A stretch of 64,000 bases of DNA from Acidobacteria bacterium 13_1_20CM_3_53_8 (GCA_001920415.1 MNJR01000026.1:1-64000); one strand, 5' to 3'; numbered from the stretch's first letter, positions 16,897 to 26,510 are shown. Made by a program: numbers and translations. Notes: generated by a model from the letters alone, not told the origin.

Positions 16897-19800
16897 ATGG
16901 CAGACAGAATAATCGAACCACCTTTAGCTCTCTATCAGGTGCTTGAAGCAGAACTTGCGCAAGAGTATGAGATCAGCAAAGCCAGTGCTAACGAGGCGAT
17001 TAAAAGATACGCCGGGAAGAAGGAAGAGATCGAGAGGAAAGAGGAGAAGGAATATGAGGATAAGCTGAAAAATAAGTACAAGCAGAACTATAACACGACG
17101 CTGAAGGATGCGGCTCTGGAGTGGGAGTGTCGGCAAAGGTCTAACGACGCTTTGCTACCGCACCTCTTCAAGTTGATTCATTCGCTCCATCCAAAGCGCT
17201 CCGCACTTTGTTTATCAGGCGGAGGCATTCGCAGTGCTACGTTTAATCTGGGTGTGCTGCAAGGGCTGGCGCGCCACGAGATGCTGGGCGAATTCGATTA
17301 TCTCTCGACCGTTTCGGGCGGCGGATTCATAGGCGGCTGGCTTTCTGCATGGATTAAGCGAAAAGGAATTAGAAACGTGCTCGATTCTCTGCGTTGTCGT
17401 CCGCAATCTGCGCTCAAGCCAGACCCAGAGCCTGTCTATGAGTTGCGCACTTACAGCAACTACCTGAGTCCGAAGAAAGGCTTGGCCGACCCGGACACTT
17501 GGACTTTAGTCGCCGTCTATTTGCGCAATCTGATGCTGAACTGGCTGGTCTTTCTTCCCGTCATCATGGCTGCGCTGGTTGTGCCGCGCATCTGGCTGGC
17601 AATATTGTTACGAGGAAGAATTGACGGCTTCCAGAATGTAAGCATCATCATAGGTTTCGTTGGAGCCGCCATAGCACTCTTCTATATAGCCCGTAATCTA
17701 CCGAGCACTGTGAATCGAAATGATAATCCAGGCCGATTCGTGCTCTGGTGTCTTGCTCCGCTCGTCATCGCCGCTATGGCGCTCGTGACCTACTGGGCGC
17801 ACGTGCCCGCAAACGCCGCGCATGGCAAAGGCGGATTCATACTTTTCGCAGAGTTGGTTCCTCTGCCAGCTTGGCTCTACTGCGTTATCGTCCTTCTACG
17901 ACGAGAGCGCAAAAGGAGCGGCAGCCTTCCGGGATTGGGTCGTGGTCTGCTGCTAGCCACGCTCTTACTTATCATCGCTCAACTCATAATCGGCTTAGCG
18001 ACATGGAAATTGGCGATCACGCTATCAGGCATAAATCTACAAAGCACTGGCGCTCGTCTGTATGCCACGTTCTCTGTTCCACTGCTGCTCGGATTACTGA
18101 TGATAGGAGGCACGCTCATCGCCGGACTTATGAGCCGTTTTACGGACGACTCGGATCAAGAATGGTGGGCGCGTTCTGGCGCGTACGTAATTATGGTCTG
18201 CGTGGGCTGGATCATTGTGAGCCTGCTTGTCTTCTTTGGCCCTTCGTTGATTCCAGACTTAGGGGGAAAGCTTTACAGCCTGCCGGTTGATTTCGAGTGG
18301 CCTAAACCGAAAGCGATAGCCACAGGATTGGTGACCGTCATTAGCGGCGCAATCTCGCTATTGGGCGGATTTAGCGCTAAGACGCCAGCCAATGAGATTG
18401 AGCGGAAGAAAGCCAGCGCGTCAGCGATTGTTATTGAAAAGGTGACGAGCATAGCTTCAATCATCTTTCTAGCCTCAATCTTCATCCTGCTAGCGCTTTT
18501 GACCAACTGGATGCTCTACGGCTTCGCTTACTTTACCCACTGGCTAGTTAATCCTCAGAGCGGCGTGCTGGTGAATGTGAAAGGCACTGTTGTCGCGCAA
18601 TGGCTCTGTAGGATTAGTCTGCCAAACTTTCTGGCTGATCCGAACGACCATAGAACGATTCTTTACAACTCGACCGCAGAGTTTGCCGTGATTGCGGCGG
18701 CTATCATAGGAGTGATTGGCTGGGTGGCAGGTTTATGCATCAACACCAACAGGTTTTCGCTTCACTACTACTGGCGCAATCGAATTATACGCGCTTACCT
18801 TGGCGCTTCGCATGAAGACCCTGACCCGAAGTTTGACAGAAGTCCCAACCTGTTCACGGGATTTGATCCGAAAGATGATATGAAGATGGCGGATTTAAGG
18901 CCGGATGAAAGACCGGACGAAGTTGCAGATAAAAATCTGGACGAAGGCAAGAAGCCTGATTCGCTAATCCTTCCAGGGCCTATGAAAGCCAGGAAGCTGC
19001 TGCACGTCATCAACATCGCTCTCAATCTGGTTGGAGGCGACAAGCTCGCCTGGCAGGATCGCAAATCGGAATCCTTCACCGTCTCGCCGCTTCACTCCGG
19101 TAGCTGCTGGTTCGGTTATCGCAGTTCCACTGAATACGCCGACGGCATCTCTCTTGGCACTGCCGTAGCTATTTCAGGCGCGGCTGCTAGTCCCAACATG
19201 GGCTACATGATGTCTTCTGCGGTCGTGCGCTTCATCATGACGCTCTTTAATGTGCGTTTGGGCTTTTGGCTTGGCAATCCCGGCTCGGCGGGCGATGCAA
19301 CCGGCAAACTCGGAAGAACTTTTGGCTTGGATTCGCCCAGATACTCAGTGGGGCCGATTGTGGCTGAAGCGCTGGGCAGAACGAGCGACAAGAGTCCTTA
19401 CGTCTATCTATCGGACGGAGGCCATTTCGAGAATCTGGGGCTTTACGAGATGGTGCTCAGGCGTTGCGGCTTCATCGTCGTGAGCGACGCGAGCACGGAC
19501 ACGAAGTATTCCTTCGATTCGCTGGCAATGGCTATTCGCCAGATTCGCGTGGACTTCGGCGTGCCTATAGAGTTCGAGCGGTTCTACATCTCCAGACCGT
19601 CAACAGAGGAGGACAAAGGCGGCGCTTATTGCGCCATAGGCAGAATCAAATACTCCTGCGCTGACGATATTAAAGATCCTGAAAAAGATAACGGCTGGCT
19701 AATCTACCTAAAACCTTCGATCATCGGCGGCGAGCCGCGCGACGTGCTCAATTACCATAGCGAGAGCGAAGAATTTCCCCAAGAATCAATCGTTGACCAG

Positions 19801-20232
19801 TTCTTCAGCGAAGCGCAATTTGAAAGCTATCGCGCGCTTGGCTCTCACATCATTAATAGAATCTTCATGAAGGACAAAGAGATTAACGATCACGCGACCT
19901 TCCCCACAGCAGATGGAAAAGGTTTCGACTTCAAAGGATTTATCGAAAACCTTCGCGGCCATCTGGCTCCGATTCCATTAACCGATTTCGAGCAAAAGCT
20001 TCTAGACCACTTCAACGGAGTCGTCGGAGTCGTTCAGGATGTTAGGAAAATTCCTGCTCACCTCAGCGGCATGGCTGATAAGCTAGAGAACTCGCCCGAC
20101 TGGCTTCGCGAGTTTCTGCATAAGCTGACGCCGTCCGATGCTACAGTGGCGGGCACGACGCAACCAAGCGACAACGGAGAAAGAACTTTAAAGAGAGTTC
20201 GGCCTGAAGAAGAACAGTTTGAGAGCGATTGA
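16897..20232 (+). CDS. single-chain patatin-like phospholipase with internal polytopic membrane domain
   Basis: 1111 residues, paralogue of the split pair just upstream. Residues 1-95 are charged and helical. The oxyanion loop SGGGIRSATF is at 107-116 and the nucleophile is serine 140 in LSTVSGGGF. Roughly ten membrane segments occupy about 215-630, and the active site resumes with LHVINIALNLVGGDKLAWQD (about 700) and the aspartate 840 in YLSDGGHFENLG. So a patatin fold is interrupted by a membrane domain. The last 120 residues are hydrophilic. AAGGAG precedes the ATG. The stop overlaps or nearly touches a small membrane-protein gene, so the two are probably one operon. Likely a membrane-embedded lipid acyl hydrolase; the substrate is unknown. 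Confidence 0.82.
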   Translation: MADRIIEPPLALYQVLEAELAQEYEISKASANEAIKRYAGKKEEIERKEEKEYEDKLKNKYKQNYNTTLKDAALEWECRQRSNDALLPHLFKLIHSLHPKRSALCLSGGGIRSATFNLGVLQGLARHEMLGEFDYLSTVSGGGFIGGWLSAWIKRKGIRNVLDSLRCRPQSALKPDPEPVYELRTYSNYLSPKKGLADPDTWTLVAVYLRNLMLNWLVFLPVIMAALVVPRIWLAILLRGRIDGFQNVSIIIGFVGAAIALFYIARNLPSTVNRNDNPGRFVLWCLAPLVIAAMALVTYWAHVPANAAHGKGGFILFAELVPLPAWLYCVIVLLRRERKRSGSLPGLGRGLLLATLLLIIAQLIIGLATWKLAITLSGINLQSTGARLYATFSVPLLLGLLMIGGTLIAGLMSRFTDDSDQEWWARSGAYVIMVCVGWIIVSLLVFFGPSLIPDLGGKLYSLPVDFEWPKPKAIATGLVTVISGAISLLGGFSAKTPANEIERKKASASAIVIEKVTSIASIIFLASIFILLALLTNWMLYGFAYFTHWLVNPQSGVLVNVKGTVVAQWLCRISLPNFLADPNDHRTILYNSTAEFAVIAAAIIGVIGWVAGLCINTNRFSLHYYWRNRIIRAYLGASHEDPDPKFDRSPNLFTGFDPKDDMKMADLRPDERPDEVADKNLDEGKKPDSLILPGPMKARKLLHVINIALNLVGGDKLAWQDRKSESFTVSPLHSGSCWFGYRSSTEYADGISLGTAVAISGAAASPNMGYMMSSAVVRFIMTLFNVRLGFWLGNPGSAGDATGKLGRTFGLDSPRYSVGPIVAEALGRTSDKSPYVYLSDGGHFENLGLYEMVLRRCGFIVVSDASTDTKYSFDSLAMAIRQIRVDFGVPIEFERFYISRPSTEEDKGGAYCAIGRIKYSCADDIKDPEKDNGWLIYLKPSIIGGEPRDVLNYHSESEEFPQESIVDQFFSEAQFESYRALGSHIINRIFMKDKEINDHATFPTADGKGFDFKGFIENLRGHLAPIPLTDFEQKLLDHFNGVVGVVQDVRKIPAHLSGMADKLENSPDWLREFLHKLTPSDATVAGTTQPSDNGERTLKRVRPEEEQFESD

Positions 20233-20237
20233 TTACA

Positions 20238-20963
20238 ATGAACTGCCTCGTCACATCAATCGAGATAATCATCGTCGGCTGTCTGGCCTTTCTCTTTCTA
20301 GGCCTGACGCGCTGGATGGGACGTGAGACTAGAGAAGGTCTGCCGGACGAATACTCTAGCCCTGTTATGGCTATAGAGTTGGTTAGAACGAGCGCGGGCA
20401 TTGATGAGATTTTAGGTTCATGGGGAAGTGACGCGCGCCGCAAGATGAGCGAGAGCACGCACAAGGATTTCGTCTTCATCTTCGGCTACACGCTCTTCTT
20501 CGTGGCGCTCGGCCTGCTGCTTTCGCAGATAAATTTCTCTTGGGCTAAATGGATTGGATGGGCGGCGATTCTCTTCTCTCTGCTGGCTGCTACTTTCGAC
20601 TTCATAGAGGACACGCGCATTCTAAAGGCCGTGGGACTCGCCCCGGGCATAGCCGACAACACACTCGCTTTGAGCATTCGTCATGCATCGCTTGTGAAGT
20701 GGGCGTGCCTTTTCATCGTCTTCATTCTGCTTGCGATCATTCTACTCTCGTACGAGCGCGACTGGGCTACGCTTGCTGGCGCGCTCTTCATGCTCGGCGG
20801 GCTACTAGGATTGCTGGGCACAATTCTGAACGCTCTAGGCTTCATTGGTCGCGCGTTCAACTGGCTATTACCCGCAGGCATGCTCGCGTTCGGAATTGGA
20901 GCCATCGTCTTAGCCATTCTCTTCACCTTCTTCTCAAGCAAGTTTCTGGCTAGATTCTGTTAG
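20238..20963 (+). CDS. multi-span membrane protein next to patatin, hypothetical
   Basis: About 241 residues with six hydrophobic segments: one at the N-terminus (about 5-22), then a soluble loop of 60 residues, a pair at about 88-130, and three or more in the C-terminal half. ATG 20238 is preferred; a TTG at 20229 overlapping the patatin stop (TTGA) is the alternative. No enzymatic motif is visible. Its tight coupling to the single-chain patatin suggests it is a partner, for example an immunity, anchoring or regulatory protein, but that is inference from position only. Confidence 0.65.
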   Translation: MNCLVTSIEIIIVGCLAFLFLGLTRWMGRETREGLPDEYSSPVMAIELVRTSAGIDEILGSWGSDARRKMSESTHKDFVFIFGYTLFFVALGLLLSQINFSWAKWIGWAAILFSLLAATFDFIEDTRILKAVGLAPGIADNTLALSIRHASLVKWACLFIVFILLAIILLSYERDWATLAGALFMLGGLLGLLGTILNALGFIGRAFNWLLPAGMLAFGIGAIVLAILFTFFSSKFLARFC

Positions 20964-21340
20964 CTTTCTAACCCTAAAAACCAGACCGCTCATGTAGAGG
21001 ATTGGTGCAGATGAAAGAGCAAGACGATGATAAGAGAAAGAGTTATCCAAGAAGCCACACGCGCACGATACGAAGTCAGGCGCTATGTTTAGTGTCGTGC
21101 GCGTGGACAGCTTTTGCTGAACCTTATTTTGCTCTGCAATCCGATATAGGCTCAAGCTTCAAATTTGAGATTTGAAATCCTCTGCGCATACTCAAATCTC
21201 TCTTCGGGTCTGCAATGGTTAATCCTCCTTCTGACTCCCAAACTTCTTGGCTACAATCAACTTCACAAACTTGACTGGCTGAGCTTTCCAGCCTGATGAT
21301 GACGAAAAATTTCTTTCACTGAAATGGAGACCGCAAGCCC
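20964..21340. other. intergenic region, no gene seen
   Basis: 377 bases between the membrane-protein gene and the PhzF gene, both on the plus strand. One interrupted inverted repeat is visible (GAGATTTGA near 21167 and TCAAATCTC near 21191). No ORF with a ribosome site or family resemblance was found. TGGAGA lies shortly before the GTG start at 21341. Confidence 0.45.
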
Positions 21341-22273
21341 GTGCCCAAATACAGCTTTCAACAGTTGGACGTTTTCACAGATCACGCATTCGGCGGAAAC
21401 CCTCTGGCCGTCTTTCCAGAAGCCGAAGGAATCTCGGACGAGCAGATGCAGCAGATAGCGCGCGAGATGAATCTGTCCGAAACCGTTTTCGTTCTTCCTT
21501 CAAATGAAGAGAGAGCTTTGCGTCGTCTGCGCATCTTCACGCCTACGCGCGAGCTTCCCTTTGCAGGCCACCCTGTAGTGGGCACATGGAACGCTCTGGC
21601 GCGTGAAGGCGTTGTTTCAGCGCCCGAAGGCGGAAATGGTTCTGTGCGAATTGAACACGAACTCGGCATAGGCGTGCTCCCCGTAGAGATTGAGTTTCAA
21701 GCGGGCGAGCCTGCGCGCGTGGTGATGACGCAAGGGGCTTTTGAAATCGGAAAAGAGATTGCAGACCTTGACGGTCGCAGAACTTTAGCTCGCGCGCTCG
21801 GTCTTTCCGTTGACGATCTGAACGAGAGCTTGCCGGTTCAGGCCATCTCTACTGGAAACAGCATGCTCATAGTGCCCGTCAACTCGCTCGACGCTCTGGG
21901 GCGTTGCAGCGTGGACTCCGCATCCCTAATCGCCGCCTATCGCTCCGCAGGCGCGACCGGCTGTTATGTTTTCACGTTAGAGACGAAAGAAGAGAGCGCT
22001 GCGCACGCGCGCTTCTTCGTGCCCGATCTTGGAATGATAGAAGACCCAGCGACGGGCAGCGCCGCAGGCCCGCTCGGCGGTTACATGGTTCATCACGGCG
22101 CGCTTTCCGTTGAACCTGAAAACGGCGTCTATCGTTTCATCATTGAGCAAGGTGATTTCATGCAGAGACCAAGTCGCATTCACCTGGAGGTCACGGGCGC
22201 ACACAATCACGTCGAACAGGTGCGCGTCGCAGGCTCATCTATACTGGTCGCGCGCGGCGAGTTGATATTTTAG
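21341..22273 (+). CDS. PhzF family isomerase
   Basis: 310 residues of the PhzF/diaminopimelate-epimerase fold. The family marks are DVFTDHAFGGNPLAVF at the start, the general acid/base glutamate in NLSETVFV (about residue 46), RIFTPTRELPFAGHPVVGTW (about 66-85) and DPATGSAAGPLGGYM (about 230-244). Members isomerise or epimerise small acids; without other phenazine genes nearby a phenazine role is unlikely and the substrate is unknown. GTG start. It is followed at 20 nt by a nested pair of repeat elements and then the bacillithiol reductase gene. Confidence 0.88.
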   Translation: MPKYSFQQLDVFTDHAFGGNPLAVFPEAEGISDEQMQQIAREMNLSETVFVLPSNEERALRRLRIFTPTRELPFAGHPVVGTWNALAREGVVSAPEGGNGSVRIEHELGIGVLPVEIEFQAGEPARVVMTQGAFEIGKEIADLDGRRTLARALGLSVDDLNESLPVQAISTGNSMLIVPVNSLDALGRCSVDSASLIAAYRSAGATGCYVFTLETKEESAAHARFFVPDLGMIEDPATGSAAGPLGGYMVHHGALSVEPENGVYRFIIEQGDFMQRPSRIHLEVTGAHNHVEQVRVAGSSILVARGELIF

Positions 22274-22292
22274 AGAACAGCGTGCGACGATT

Positions 22293-22535
22293 GATTTTGG
22301 ATTTTAGATTTTGGATTTTGGATTGAAAGACAGCTTGTAATACCAAGATGCAATCAAATAAGAGGAAGGAGGCGATCCACGAATCCACACGAAACTACAC
22401 GAAATGCTTTGTTCTCTTCGTGTAGTTTCGTGTGGATTCGTGGATTATCTTTTCCTCTCTTTTCATTGCATCTTGGTATAAGTTAAACTCAATCTCGTTC
22501 GCTAATCCAAAATCCAAAATCTAAAATCCAAAATC
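22293..22535. repeat. family B heptad inverted repeat (GATTTTR), copy 1, interrupted
   Basis: Left arm 22293-22324 and right arm 22504-22535 are perfect 32-bp reverse complements of GATTTTG/GATTTTA units. The interior carries a whole second element (22340-22479). Without it the loop matches that of copy 4 at 51394-51471, which shares GATTGAAAGACAGCT and GTTCGCTAAT. The right arm ends 10 nt before the ypdA ATG. Confidence 0.85.
22340..22479. mobile_element. MITE-like element, family F1, copy 1, nested in a family B repeat
   Basis: Termini ATACCAAGATGCAAT (22340-22354) and its perfect reverse complement (22465-22479) bound a 140-bp non-coding element. Its core is a 29-bp perfect inverted repeat (22375-22403 / 22417-22445) made of CACACGAAA-like units. 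It sits in the loop of a family B hairpin. A decayed relative is at 46351-46488. No transposase is present, so it would need one supplied in trans. Confidence 0.7.
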
Positions 22536-22545
22536 GAAAGTATCT

Positions 22546-23538
22546 ATGAGTGAGCAGCTAGACCTTTTGATTATCGGCGCTGGCCCCGCGGGGATTTCTG
22601 CGGCTGACGTTTCGGCGCGCGAGGGCTTGAACTATCTGGTCGTCGAAAAAGGTCTCATAGCCGACACCGTCTATCATTATCCGATTGGCCTGACGGTCTT
22701 CTCCACTCCGAACGAGTTGGCGATGCGTGAAGGCGCCCTAAAGCCTTGCCGCGAGAAGCCAACGCGCGAAGAGCTTCTTTCGCACTACGTTCATTTCGTG
22801 CTCGAAAACAACTTGCGTGTTCAGACTGAAGAGGAAGTGGTTGAGGTTGGGCGTACAGAGTCAGGCGAGTTTCTAGTTCAAACCAGTCGTGGCCGTTATC
22901 GCGCCGCGCGAATTCTCTTCGCCATAGGAGCCATGTCGCGCCCGCGCCGCCTGAACGTCCCCGGCGAGATTTTGGGGAAAGTTCACCATAGATTTGTCGA
23001 ACCATTCCCTTACGTGCGAAAGAACGCGCTCGTCGTTGGCGGCGGAAACAGCGCAGCCGAAGCCGCGCTCTTTCTCTCGGAAGGAGGCGCGCAAACCTCG
23101 CTCGCAATCTGGCGCACAGACTGGGAGAACCGCGATCTAAAGAGAGGCGCTATCAAACAGTGGGTGCGCGAGCCGCTTCAAAAGCAGATAGAGCGAGGTG
23201 CTCTGCGCGTCATTCTTTTCAAAGAGGTCGAGGAGATTACAGAAAAATCCGTTAGACTGAAGACTGAAGACGACGAGACGTTGACGCTTCCCAACGATGC
23301 CGTCTTCATTCTCATAGGCAGCGACGCAGATTTAACTCTGCTCCGAAAACTCGGCGTCGAAACCGTTCACACCGGACTCTGCGACGTTCCCGTTTACGAC
23401 CCGGAAACTTTCGAGACCAATATTTCGGGCATCTACGTCGCAGGCCATTTCACCAACTCGCGCCACATCAAAGAGGCCATAGCAATCCCGCGCCGCATCG
23501 TTCCGCTGATTGCGCAATCTCTTCGTGCGGCTGTTTGA
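22546..23538 (+). CDS. ypdA: YpdA-type bacillithiol disulfide reductase
   Basis: 330-residue two-domain flavoprotein. FAD-binding GAGPAGIS at residues 11-18 and NAD(P)H-binding VVGGGNSAAEAALF at about 163-176. The stretch LNYLVVEKGLIADTVYHYP is typical of the YpdA/Bdr group, which reduces bacillithiol disulfide, rather than thioredoxin reductase; the CxxC of thioredoxin reductases is absent. It fits with bshC in the same window. No ribosome site precedes the ATG; the family B repeat ends 10 nt upstream. Confidence 0.85.
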   Translation: MSEQLDLLIIGAGPAGISAADVSAREGLNYLVVEKGLIADTVYHYPIGLTVFSTPNELAMREGALKPCREKPTREELLSHYVHFVLENNLRVQTEEEVVEVGRTESGEFLVQTSRGRYRAARILFAIGAMSRPRRLNVPGEILGKVHHRFVEPFPYVRKNALVVGGGNSAAEAALFLSEGGAQTSLAIWRTDWENRDLKRGAIKQWVREPLQKQIERGALRVILFKEVEEITEKSVRLKTEDDETLTLPNDAVFILIGSDADLTLLRKLGVETVHTGLCDVPVYDPETFETNISGIYVAGHFTNSRHIKEAIAIPRRIVPLIAQSLRAAV

Positions 23539-23577
23539 ATCAAATAGGAAGATTAGCTCATACGCGAGGTGAAAATT

Positions 23578-23802
23578 ATGGATTCGCTAAAAATTATTAT
23601 TGAGAAACACGCCGATGGCTATGTCGCCTATCCTATCGGACTTAAAGGCGTAGTGGTCGGTGAAGGTAATTCTTACGAAGAGGCTTTGACAGATGTTAAG
23701 TCTGCCATACGCTTTCATCTCGAAACTTTCGGAGGCGAAGTTTTGGAAAGCGACTCTCCCGTGCTAGAGGTTTTTATCGCGGAAGCAGAAGTGGCAGCCT
23801 GA
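23578..23802 (+). CDS. hicB: HicB-like antitoxin
   Basis: 74 residues. The partial RNase H fold of HicB antitoxins is visible: KIIIEKHADGYVAYPIGLKGVVVGEG...SYEEALTDVKSAIRFHLETF. It lacks the C-terminal DNA-binding helix-turn-helix that longer HicB proteins carry. ATG at 23578 is preferred to a GTG at 23569. The stop overlaps the ATG of the toxin gene by one base (TGATG), so antitoxin is translated first and the pair is coupled. It should bind and block the HicA toxin encoded next. Confidence 0.85.
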   Translation: MDSLKIIIEKHADGYVAYPIGLKGVVVGEGNSYEEALTDVKSAIRFHLETFGGEVLESDSPVLEVFIAEAEVAA

Positions 23803-24041
23803 TGGCTAAATTCCCCGTTGACGCACCGAAGAGTAAAGTAGTAAAGGCGCTTGAGTTGCTCGGCTTCAGAATCGTGCGAGAACGAGAGCATATAGCAATG
23901 GTGCGCGATAATTTAGACGGGACACAAACTCCTCTAACCATGCCTAATCATGCGCGGCTTAAAAGCTCCACTTTGCGCACGATATGCACACAAGCAGGAA
24001 TTTCGCGCGGCGAATTTATTAAAGCTTATGAGCAAAGCTAA
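23802..24041 (+). CDS. hicA: HicA-like mRNA interferase toxin
   Basis: 79 residues of the double-stranded-RNA-binding-like HicA fold: KSKVVKALELLGFRIVREREHIAMVRDN...TMPNHARLKSSTLRTICTQAGIS. The catalytic histidine is in REREHIAM, residue 30. Expected to cut mRNA when released from HicB. Coupled to hicB upstream. The gene is complete with a C-terminal helix of usual length, so the module may be active. Confidence 0.87.
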   Translation: MAKFPVDAPKSKVVKALELLGFRIVREREHIAMVRDNLDGTQTPLTMPNHARLKSSTLRTICTQAGISRGEFIKAYEQS

Positions 24042-24116
24042 AACCAGCGAATGCCATTAGCCTGCTACTAACTTCCTGCTCCGCACGAAATTTGAGGAGA
24101 GTGTTAGCCCGCTTTT

Positions 24117-24275
24117 TCAGAAATTCCCCTGACACTCCGGGTGCGAGCAATCGCAATCAAGCTCGATTGTTGACCCAGACCCCTCACACGAAGCGCTGCA
24201 ATATTTCTGGCCTTCAGGCACTACGCAACTGCAAGCGGGATTCTTGCACACTCTCTCTTCTCTCTCGTCAGCCAT
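24117..24275 (-). CDS. small metallothionein-like protein, copy 1
   Basis: A 52-residue cysteine-rich protein. Ten residues into it the pattern CKNPACSCVV begins, followed by YCSASCE and DCDCSHPEC, which is the arrangement of bacterial metallothioneins of the SmtA type: nine cysteines and one histidine available for Zn, Cd or Cu. GGAGGA lies about nine bases before the ATG. The second copy at 29069-29251 has the same pattern. It is encoded opposite to hicA, just beyond its stop. Confidence 0.8.
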   Translation of the reverse strand: MADEREERVCKNPACSCVVPEGQKYCSASCEGSGSTIELDCDCSHPECQGNF

Positions 24276-24512
24276 TTATATGTTCCTCCATAGAATTTGG
24301 ATTAAAGTACACATATTCGAAGGCTAGCTTACTCTCATTAGTTAGAAAGCTGAAATAGATTGAATTTAAATGAACTTTTAACTTACTTGAAGATATCAGA
24401 AATATCCTATCGAATATTAGCTTTGTCGAATTTAGACTTTCCGCTGCGAAATACACATAGATTGCCTCGCTCAGCTTTCCATCATACAGCATATTTTCTA
24501 AGATGGTTTATT

Positions 24513-25583
24513 ATGAGTCAATACAACCAATTAGCTCTAATCCATTTATCTAATGTCGTAGGACGAAAAATATTTCCCAAGCTGTTCGTTGTTGTTCTAT
24601 CTCACGAAAGGAATCTTGAGATTTGTCGAGATAGCTGCACTGCTGGCTTCCCCGATACATTCAACGGGCAATGGGCATATCTTGATATTGATGAAGGTGA
24701 TTATATTTCAATGTATTTTAACGGGCGGCTTTTAGATCTATATATAGTTGAAAGGAAATTCATACCAGATATATACAAGGATGAACGGGCTACTGGCGAA
24801 GAGCTAGAAGACCCTGTGCCTGTTCGTAGTGGTGAAAAATGGGTTTCGATTAGCAATGCACCCAAGATTTATTTCCCATATCGACTGGAATTAACTTGTA
24901 TTAATCGTTCCACTTTTGATACGAGTCTAGTATTTCGAGCGGGTCTCGAACGGCTCGGAATTAACCTTATTCCTCGGGTTTCCTTGAAAAAGACTCACTT
25001 CCAACTTTCTCTAAAAGAGGGGGCCGCTTATTTCAACTTCCAAAGAAGCGGATCAAGTAGGCAGGCTTCTTTTGCGTCTTTTCTTGAGTGCGCAGCCCGT
25101 GAATCTGCAATACAGAGTCTTACTAATGCGCCCAGTCATTTAGCCATAGCAGACATCACCTTACAGGAATGCTATCTTCAAGCTCTAATGAAGAAGCTTT
25201 TGGAATGGGCATGGAACGATATCGCTGGAATTATAGATTTCGAGCAAGAAGCAGTAGAATTTTTATCAGAACAAACAGTGCATGGCGGACAGGCAGACAT
25301 TGTGATATTGCAGAGCGAGCGTGGCTTAGAATTTTTTATTGAAGTAAAGAACAAGAGGATTATAAACAGAGATACACTTTCGCGCGATGGAATTAGGGCA
25401 TCACATCAAGTTAAAGGCTATCAAAGCCTAACATATAGGGAACATGGCACAAAACGGGGTATTGCAGGGAAAGCCAGTCAAAATAATGGCACTCTTCTAA
25501 TTGGCCAAATTGATGATATTTTAGTTTTCGAATTAGATAGTGCAATGCCTATATCATATCTAACCTCCCTTCGTACTGAATGA
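24513..25583 (+). CDS. putative modification-sensing nuclease: EVE/PUA-like N-terminus, PD-(D/E)xK C-terminus
   Basis: 356 residues from ATG 24513. The C-terminal half shows a PD-(D/E)xK nuclease core: aspartate 262 in GGQADIVIL, then glutamate 277 and lysine 279 in FFIEVKNK, and a downstream glutamine in ASHQVKGYQ. The N-terminal half (GQWAYLDIDEGDYISMYF...IYFPYRLEL) resembles the EVE/PUA-like fold that binds modified bases, but this part is a fold guess by eye. The gene is clearly more AT-rich than its neighbours and sits among toxin-antitoxin modules, which suggests recent transfer. A modification-dependent restriction role is inference; a repair or mobile-element role is also possible. 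Confidence 0.6.
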   Translation: MSQYNQLALIHLSNVVGRKIFPKLFVVVLSHERNLEICRDSCTAGFPDTFNGQWAYLDIDEGDYISMYFNGRLLDLYIVERKFIPDIYKDERATGEELEDPVPVRSGEKWVSISNAPKIYFPYRLELTCINRSTFDTSLVFRAGLERLGINLIPRVSLKKTHFQLSLKEGAAYFNFQRSGSSRQASFASFLECAARESAIQSLTNAPSHLAIADITLQECYLQALMKKLLEWAWNDIAGIIDFEQEAVEFLSEQTVHGGQADIVILQSERGLEFFIEVKNKRIINRDTLSRDGIRASHQVKGYQSLTYREHGTKRGIAGKASQNNGTLLIGQIDDILVFELDSAMPISYLTSLRTE

Positions 25584-26284
<701 letters not shown>

Positions 26285-26406
26285 GAGCTTCCCCTAATGG
26301 CACGCCCAACAACTCACTCAAGCGCGACGCCTCGACGAGCAGTCCTTTCATCGTTGCTTGCTTCGATAATATTGGATGCTGCCAGCGTGCGGCTCAAATT
26401 CCGTTC

Positions 26407-26510
26407 TTAAGTTGCAGCCTCTTTGCCGACGCGCATTATGTATTCCGGCTCGTCTTCGCCTGTAACCTGAACGGTCTTCAGATAACGAAAGCCAGCCTTC
26501 TCGTATGCAC
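26407..26510 (-). pseudogene. 3' fragment of a GNAT acetyltransferase gene
   Basis: These 104 bases are nearly identical to 27100-27203, the 3' end of the complete acetyltransferase gene, in the same orientation. They encode the last 34 codons (AYEKAGFRYLKTVQVTGEDEPEYIMR) up to the same TAA. The rest of the gene is missing: upstream coding sequence turns into unrelated sequence at 26511. The direct repeat so formed brackets the DUF433/DUF5615 module. Confidence 0.8.

Noticed and set aside
22293-22535. CRISPR-like array because of the short repeats
   Set aside because: The units are contiguous 7-8-nt repeats with no spacers, and the two arms are inverted rather than direct.
24092-24358. Open frame opposite to the first metallothionein
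   Set aside because: The minus strand has a good ribosome site and a conserved cysteine pattern; this frame has neither.
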